Source: Microbotryum silenes-acaulis (taxonomy: Eukaryota; Basidiomycota; Microbotryomycetes; Microbotryales; Microbotryaceae). From it: a stretch of 29,302 nucleotides of DNA. The notes beneath the pieces are model-generated. The model was not told where the DNA came from. It made no database searches and saw only the letters and a list, made by a program, of their open reading frames with translations. Shown here piece after piece: positions 22,406 through 29,302 of the stretch (positions are counted from its first letter, which is position 1; every line of letters begins with the position of its first letter). The position numbers were made by a program, and so were the translations under genes. The stretch lies in NCBI GenBank assembly GCA_003665825.1, contig QPFY01000054.1, positions 1 to 29,302 of the forward strand. The letters are read 5' to 3'.

Positions 22406-25400
22406 CACCCGAGTCTGACGTTTCGATGACCAAGAGACGGCAGAGCCAGCCAAGTAAAAAACGAAGCCCATTGTGGAGATGGACGTGTCGACGCAGGCAC
22501 CCCCAGTTCGCATCGGAATAACCGACCACACCCGTAACTTTGGCTGGACCGCGGGCGTAGAGTAGCTCATCGCGGTACGTGGCACGAAGGTAGCGAAGGA
22601 CGTGTTTGACGGCAATCCAATGACGACGGCCAGGGTTGTTGGCGAACCGGGACAAGTACGAGACGGCGAAGGCAATGTCGGGTCGAGTGCCAAGGGAAAT
22701 GTACAGGAGGGAGCCGATGGCTTGGAGGTACCACGATCGAATGCGCTCCGTTCCCTGACCCGGAACTGCTGTGAGCGAGAGGCCGGGCGTCATTGGCACT
22801 GTAGCGCCGCGTGTCGTGGTGTCGAAGTGAAACCGGGCGAGCACGTCCATGATGTAGCGTTCCTGGGATAGGGCAATGGAGCCGTCGTCCAGGCGGCGGA
22901 TTTGGATGCCGAGGATGTATTCCGCGGGGCCGAGCCTTTTGACGCCGTATCGCTGTTCAAGGCCGGAGATGACGCGTTCGATCTCATCGAGGGCGGGGCT
23001 GACAATGAGGAGATCGTCGACATACAAGGCGATATAATGGGGCCGTTGCTGATCATCAATGTGAGAGTAAATGCAGTGATCAGTGCCCGTTGCCTTGTAC
23101 CCGAGACTCCTGAGTGATGTGTCAATGTGGCGATTCCAGATGCGACCGGCCTGCTTGAGACCGTAGATTGAGCGCCGCAGGCGGAGAACCTTATCGCTCG
23201 GGAAGTCGAAACCTCGTGGCGTTGTCATCCAGATATCGTGATCGAGCTCGCCGTGGAGGTAAGCCTTGTCGATGTCGGCCTGATGAACGTGGTAACCGTT
23301 GGCAGCGGCGAGGGCAAGGAGGCAGCGAATGGAGGAGAAACGGGCAACGGGTGCGAAAGTCTCCGAGAAATCGATGCCGTCGCGTTGGCGGTTACCTTGC
23401 GCTACAAGGCGTGCCTTCCGCCCTGTGACGTCACCGCGTGCATCGCGCTTGGTCTTCCAGACGAATTTGGAGGTGACGATAGTGGCGCCCGGCGGTACGG
23501 AGGATCGAGGCTCGATGGTGAACACCTTGAAGTCGTCGCGCATGGCGGTGAACTCGGCGGCGGCAGCCTGAGCCCAGATGTCGTGCTCGTCGCTGGACAT
23601 TGCTTCACGCCAGGTCTGAGGTCGCTAGTGATCGATTTGATGGGCTCGATGGCTTCGAGGGCGGGGTTGTCGTCTTCTGCGGCGATGAAGGCGCGGTGGT
23701 GGCGAGAGAGGAAATCGATCTCATCAGGGGAGTCGTCATCGGAGGGCTGTTCAGCGGGGGCCATGGCGGGTGCGGGCGTCACCAGGTGTCGTCGTCGGAT
23801 TGATGTACGTCCATCAGGTTGAGGCGAACCGCGGTGTTGGAGTGAGGAGGTCAAGCGGGTCGTCCGAGTCATCGAGGGACGGTCCCCCGGCCGAGATGTG
23901 GCGGGCGACGAAAGCGGGGCAAGCGACGGGGACGGCGAGGGGCTGGTATCTGTAAATTAAGTAAGGATCCGCCAGTGTACCCTGGGCCACGTCAACGGCG
24001 CTCATGGCAGAATCATCAAGAGAGGATGAGACGTCCATGTGCGCCGACCTTACTAGTGGGGTCCTCGTCTTGACGGCTGGGGCGGCGTGTCGGCGGGAAT
24101 GACGAACTGGCGTTCGGTGTCGTCCGCATCGACGGGCGTGTTGATTGGTAGACCGGGGAAGTCGTCGTCGAGGAAGGTGGCATTTCGGCCAATCACAACC
24201 TTGTTGGTAGAATGGTCGAAGAAACGGAAAGCCTTGGAGGCGAGGTCGTAACCGGTGAAGATCACGCGCGCGGCCTTGGGGTCGAGCTTGCTGCGAAGGT
24301 TCGGCGCGACCGTGAGCCAGGCCGCGCAGCCGAACGGGTGGAGGGCGGTGGCGGTGGTGCGTTGGCCGTTCCAAACGGATTCTGGAGTCTGTTTGGCCAA
24401 AGCTGAGTGTGAGCACCTGTTTTTGCAATAAACGAAGTATGCAGCCGCTTCATCCCAAAAGGTGGCCGGCAGATGGGAGTCAGCAAGGAGGGCAAGGACG
24501 CCCTCGACGATGGAGAGATTGACACGTTCGGCACGACCGTTTTGCTGAGGTGTGTAGGGATAGAATATTGACGACGAATACCCCTGGACTTGCAGAACTC
24601 CGTGAATGCGTTCGATTGGTACTCCCCGCCGTTGTCGGTGCGAAGGGTTTTTAAACGCTCGTTCGTCTCTAACTCCACTTCGGCGAGCCAAGTCTGGAAG
24701 GTCGGGAAGACGTCGCTTTGTGATCGATCGCGTATGCCCAGAGTTTGCGAGAGTGGTCGTCAAGAAATGTGACAAGGTAGCGCTTCCCGGTCAAGGACGG
24801 AGTGGGGAACGAAAGGACATCGCTGTGCACGAGGCCGAGTCTTTCGGGGGAATGCGACTCAGAGTCGGGAAAAGGAAGACGGTGGCCTTTGGAACCAAGG
24901 CAAGCATTGCAAACAAACTCCTCTACGTCTTTGTCACTGTACCCGGCCCCAAACCCGTCCAGCAAACCTGCGGCGATCATCTTCTGTATAGAGGATGGGG
25001 CAAGATGGCCGAGGCAGCGGTGAAGGGTAAGCAGGGGCACGGTCGACTCAGAACGCGAGAGAAAGGCAAGCTGCTGACACTTGGTGTGGTCCGCGTCCAA
25101 AAGGTAGAGACCGTCGTTAACCCTGGTACCGTGAGCAATGGCCTGGCCGTCCTTGGCGATGTCGATGCCGTCGCTGGTGAAGGCGAGTCGAACGCGGTCG
25201 GTGTCGCAGAGGCGAGAGACGGAGAGGAGGTTGACGTGGAGGCCCGGCGTGTGCAGAACGCCACGCAGCGTGATCGGATGTCCGGTCTTGGCAACGAACG
25301 CTACGTCCCCATGCCGATGGCCGTGATACCGCCGGCAATGCCGCCGATCTTGGGTGCGCCGTCTGGCGATAAGCCGTGAATAGAGAACGATCGGCGACCA

Positions 25401-26489
25401 TGTGTGCCGTGGCGCCCGAGTCGACTACAAAGGCATCAGTCGGGAGTTGCCGGCGAGCGAACAGGCAGGAGGCGAAATAGCCGACGTTAGGCTGTTGAGC
25501 GGCGGGAGAGACATGTCGTCCTGGTTGTCGGTCCGCCGGTGTGTTTTTGTTCGCCCCGGTGCTTGCAGTCGAGGGCCCAGTGCCCTTTCTTGTGGCAGCG
25601 GCGGAGGGGCCGGCGGGCGGGTGTTTCGCCCGTGAGGTGCAGTCGCGCAGGCGGTGGCCGGGGGCGCGGCAGGCGGGACAAGGGGAGGCGGTGGCGAGCA
25701 TGGCCGAGTGTGATGACGAGAGTCCCGCCGAGCGAAGCTGGATGCGAATGCGATCCGTCAGCGTCGTGAGTTCCGGGAGGTCGCGTTGGTTGCGCTGCTC
25801 GTCCGTGAATGTGAGGCGGAAGCTGTCGAGGCAAGGTGGGACCATGGCGAGCACGTGAGTGGCGAGCACGTCGTTGAGCGAGGTTTTGGCGTCGCGGATT
25901 TCCTGCGCGATCGACATGTATTCGCGGAGCCAGGTGTCGTACGCCTCGACGGAGGCAGGCATCTTCCTGAAATCCCAAAGGCGGGCGAACAACTCGAGGG
26001 TGCGAGTGGCGTCGTCCGGTGCGAAACGAGCCTTGAGTGCGGCGAAGATGCGTGGTGCCGACAGGTCGTCGCTGGGGATGGTGTCGAGGGTGGCTGAGAC
26101 GTCGGCGGAGTCGATCGAGCCAACGATGATTTCCCGCGCGGCGTCGTCACGGGCGGCAAGCTGGTCAGCCGTCCATGTCGGGGGATGACACCGTCAAGAA
26201 CGTAACCACGGACTTGATTTGGAAGCGCGAGACGGAGTTGACGTAACCAGTTCGTAAACGACTTAGGCCCGTCAAGACGAGCGTGCTTGGGGAACACGAC
26301 TTTTGATGCGGTGGCGGTGTTTGCCTGCGTGGCAGTGACGGGCGGGGTGGCGGCGGCGGCGGCGGCAGGGGGCGGTGAGGCCTGTAGAGCGGCAAGCTGT
26401 GCCTGTAGCGTGGCGATTTGCACGCTGATCGAAGGGTCAGGGGAGCTGGTGTCCCTGGGAGGCGAGGGCGGGGCGGGGGAGCTGTCCAT
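22401..26489 (-). pseudogene. E4 gag-pol, 5' part: Gag to RNase H
   Basis: ATG at 26489 gives [15 protein letters not shown], with KARLVAQG, the motif-A aspartate and YVDD, is open from 23600 to about 22500. Upstream the frame is broken about fifteen times, mostly by single-base losses in short homopolymers: near 26185, 25605, 25505, 25352, 25306, 24717, 24557, 24083, 23982, 23955, 23895, 23843, 23786 and 23620. A gain near 22500 breaks RNase H. Pieces of Gag with both knuckles (25992-25600), protease and integrase are still readable in alternating frames. The same positions are mostly intact in E3 and E7, and substitutions are few. The loss near 26185 is shared with E3. Whatever the cause, E5 also separates the RNase H end. 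Confidence 0.85.
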
Positions 26490-26581
26490 GCTGCGATGGT
26501 GCGATGGGCTGGGGCGGCTCGAGTGGCTGGGCTCGAGGGAAAATGCAAGCGGCGGGGCTGGTAGCTCGTGGGCTTATAACC

Positions 26582-26761
26582 TATTCGATCAACTCTACTA
26601 CGTCAGCGATGTAGTTATAGCCAAGAGTGATGAATCTCATTTCAACATACCTATTCGATCAACTCTACTACGTCAGCGATGTAGTTATAGCCAAGAGTGA
26701 TGAATAGGAAGCTAACAGTAAGGGAGCTGTCCTGACCCGAGCGGAGAGTGGATTCCTCACA
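26582..26761 (-). repeat. Shared LTR: 5' LTR of E4 and 3' LTR of E7, internally deleted
   Basis: Only 180 bp. The two 70-bp units (26582-26651, and from 26652) are kept, but about 175 bp with all the 39-bp repeats are missing between AAGGGAGCT and GTCCTGACCCGAG. It is flanked by the E4 primer-binding site on the left and the nine-G polypurine tract of E7 on the right (26762-26770). Confidence 0.9.
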
Positions 26762-26770
26762 CCCCCCCCC

Positions 26771-29302
26771 ACGCGAACGCGAGGTAGACTTGAGCCGTGG
26801 GTGCCGCGTCCGGAGGCCTAGAGCATAGCAATGTATACCAAAAATCTTGGGACCCAGCGCTTTGGTGAATAGGTCCGCAACCATGTCCGCTGTGCCAACG
26901 TGTGAGAGGGAGATATCGCCTCGGTTGACCATGTCGCGGACAAAATGCTCGCGGAGGCGTATGTGTCGAGTGCCGGAGGTGCGAACGGGGTCGTGAGCGA
27001 CGGCGGCCGCGGCCTCGTTGTCGGTGAAGATGTGAGCTGCATCGATCGGGCGAACGTGGAGCTCGGAGAGGAGTTGCGTAAGGTAAATCGCTTCCTTACC
27101 AGCGTGCGACAAGGCGAGGTATTCGGCATCAGTGGTGGAATCCGCCACCCGAGTCTGACGTTTCGATGACCAAGAGACGGCAGAGCCAGCCAAGTAAAAA
27201 AACGAAGCCCATTGTGGAGATGGACGTGTCGACGCAGGCACCCCAGTTCGCATCGGAATAACCGACCACACCCGTAACTTTGGCTGGACCGCGGGCGTAG
27301 AGTAGCTCATCGCGGTACGTGGCACGAAGGTAGCGAAGGACGTGTTTGACGGCAATCCAATGACGACGGCCAGGGTTGTTGGCGAACCGGGACAAGTACG
27401 AGACGGCGAAGGCAATGTCGGGTCGAGTGCCAAGGGAAATGTACAGGAGGGAGCCGATGGCTTGGAGGTACCACGATCGAATGCGCTCCGTTCCCTGACC
27501 CGGAACTGCTGTGAGCGAGAGGCCGGGCGTCATTGGCACTGTAGCGCCGCGTGTCGTGGTGTCGAAGTGAAACCGGGCGAGCACGTCCATGATGTAGCGT
27601 TCCTGGGATAGGGCAATGGAGCCGTCGTCCAGGCGGCGGATTTGGATGCCGAGGATGTATTCCGCGGGGCCGAGCCTTTTGACGCCGTATCGCTGTTCAA
27701 GGCCGGAGATGACGCGTTCGATCTCATCGAGGGCGGGGCTGACAATGAGGAGATCGTCGACATACAAGGCGATATAATGGGGCCGTTGCTGATCATCAAT
27801 GTGAGAGTAAATGCAGTGATCAGTGCCCGTTGCCTTGTACCCGAGACTCCTGAGTGATGTGTCAATGTGGCGATTCCAGATGCGACCGGCCTGCTTGAGA
27901 CCGTAGATTGAGCGCCGCAGGCGGAGAACCTTATCGCTCGGGAAGTCGAAACCTCGTGGCGTTGTCATCCAGATATCGTGATCGAGCTCGCCGTGGAGGT
28001 AAGCCTTGTCGATGTCGGCCTGATGAACGTGGTAACCGTTGGCAGCGGCGAGGGCAAGGAGGCAGCGAATGGAGGAGAAACGGGCAACGGGTGCGAAAGT
28101 CTCCGAGAAATCGATGCCGTCGCGTTGGCGGTTACCTTGCGCTACAAGGCGTGCCTTCCGCCCTGTGACGTCACCGCGTGCATCGCGCTTGGTCTTCCAG
28201 ACGAATTTGGAGGTGACGATAGTGGCGCCCGGCGGTACGGAGGATCGAGGCTCGATGGTGAACACCTTGAAGTCGTCGCGCATGGCGGTGAACTCGGCGG
28301 CGGCAGCCTGAGCCCAGATGTCGTGCTCGTCGCTGGACATTGCTTCACGCCAGGTCTGAGGGTCGCTAGTGATCGATTTGATGGGCTCGATGGCTTCGAG
28401 GGCGGGTTGTCGTCTTCTGCGGCGATGAAGGCGCGGTGGTGGCGAGAGAGGAAATCGATCTCATCAGGGGAGTCGTCATCGGAGGGCTGTTCAGCGGGGG
28501 CCATGGCGGGTGCGGGCGTCACCAGGGTGTCGTCGTCGGATTGATGTACGTCCATCAGGTTGAGGCGAACCGCGGTGTTGGAGTTGAGGAGGTCAAGCGG
28601 GTCGTCCGAGTCATCGAGGGACGGTCCCCCGGCCGAGGATGTGGCGGGCGACGAAAGCGGGGCAAGCGACGGGGACGGCGAGGGGCTGGTATCTGTAGAA
28701 TTAAGTAAGGATCCGCCAGTGTACCCTGGGGCCACGTCAACGGCGCTCATGGCAGAATCATCAAGAGAGGATGAGACGTCCATGTGCGCCGACCTTACTA
28801 GTGGGGTCCTCGTCTTGACGGCTGGGGCGGGCGTGTCGGCGGGAATGACGAACTGGCGTTCGGTGTCGTCCGCATCGACGGGCGTGTTGATTGGTAGACC
28901 GGGGAAGTCGTCGTCGAGGAAGGTGGCATTTCGGCCAATCACAACCTTGTTGGTAGAATGGTCGAAGAAACGGAAAGCCTTGGAGGCGAGGTCGTAACCG
29001 GTGAAGATCACGCGCGCGGCCTTGGGGTCGAGCTTGCTGCGAAGGTTCGGCGCGACCGTGAGCCAGGCCGCGCAGCCGAACGGGTGGAGGGCGGTGGCGG
29101 TGGTGCGTTGGCCGTTCCAAACGGATTCTGGAGTCTGTTTGGCCAAAGCTGAGTGTGAGCACCTGTTTTTGCAATAAACGAAGTATGCAGCCGCTTCATC
29201 CCAAAAGGTGGCCGGCAGATGGGAGTCAGCAAGGAGGGCAAGGACGCCCTCGACGATGGAGAGATTGACACGTTCGGCACGACCGTTTTGCTGAGGTGTG
29301 TA
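26771..29302 (-). pseudogene. E7 gag-pol, integrase to RNase H, two frameshifts, cut by window
   Basis: From the right edge the frame covers the integrase E of the DDE triad (NGRAERVN), the integrase C-terminal region and the linker to about 28405, where one G is lost from a GGGG run. RT is open from 28340 with the motif-A aspartate and YVDD. An extra A in a run near 27197 breaks RNase H after SDANWG and GFVF. The RNase H end (DAEY, FTDNEAA, LFTKAL) is open from about 27190, through the polypurine tract and the shortened LTR, to 26651. It is the least damaged of the B copies in the part seen, with just these two indels. Confidence 0.86.

Larger units (their letters stand above)
16427..26761 (-). 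mobile_element. Ty1/copia element E4, split by E5
   Basis: This is a minus-strand subfamily B copy. Its 3' end (16427-17164) and the rest (22401-26761) are separated by the plus-strand insertion E5. The two halves join cleanly across one copy of the 5-bp duplication inside the RNase H sequence GGTGGAATCCGCCACCCGAG. Its 5' LTR (26582-26761) also serves as the 3' LTR of E7. Confidence 0.92.
26582..29302 (-). mobile_element. Ty1/copia element E7, 5' part beyond window
   Basis: This is the third unit of the minus-strand tandem array, subfamily B. It starts from the shared LTR and runs off the window in the integrase core (YTPQQNG, about codon 646). No boundary sequence separates it from E4. Whether the array continues cannot be seen. 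Confidence 0.9.

Overview
The window is a block of nested and tandem retrotransposons with no recognisable host gene. At least six copies (here E1 to E7, with E6 a fragment) belong to one Ty1/copia (Pseudoviridae-type) family. The evidence is a single gag-pol frame in the order Gag, CCHC knuckles, protease, integrase, reverse transcriptase, RNase H, flanked by LTRs that start TGTGAGGAATCC and end GATCGAATA. The high GC content, eukaryotic retroelement types, single-frame copia polyprotein, Ty3-like LTR with TGTAA/TTACA ends and LINE relic suggest a fungal genome, most likely a basidiomycete. That assignment is inference. Nothing looks bacterial.

Left block, 1-10065: E1 (minus, cut by the window edge, frameshifted) lies next to E2 (minus, 3714-8848). 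E2 carries the only uninterrupted gag-pol frame, 1503 codons. E2 abuts E6, a plus-strand 3' fragment (RT end, RNase H, 3' LTR) at 8849-10065. E6 in turn abuts a Ty3-type Gag relic.

Middle block, 10066-11608: the Gag relic with a broken CCHC knuckle (10066-10402) is followed at once by a polypurine-like tract and a 149-bp LTR (10437-10585). Next comes a piece of a LINE-type ORF (about 10587-11030), then about 580 bp that I cannot assign. Read as stratigraphy, a LINE was hit by a Ty3-like element, which was hit by copia E6, which was hit by E1/E2.

Right block, 11609-29302: three minus-strand copies, E3, E4 and E7, run head to tail and share single LTRs (16427-16780 and 26582-26761). E5, a plus-strand copy, is inserted in the RNase H region of E4 with a 5-bp target duplication TCCGC (17160-17164 and 22401-22405). 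This duplication fixes the LTR ends exactly. The primer-binding site follows the 5' LTR with no gap and resembles the complement of the D-arm/anticodon part of a tRNA, as in copia and Ty5 half-tRNA priming.

Two subfamilies are visible. A is E1, E2, E5 and E6; B is E3, E4 and E7. Most differences within a subfamily are one-base indels in homopolymers, so some of the apparent pseudogenisation may be sequencing error. The LTRs carry a 39-bp GC-rich minisatellite and a 70-bp unit present once or twice. In E5 the gag-pol frame runs through the polypurine tract and most of the 3' LTR.
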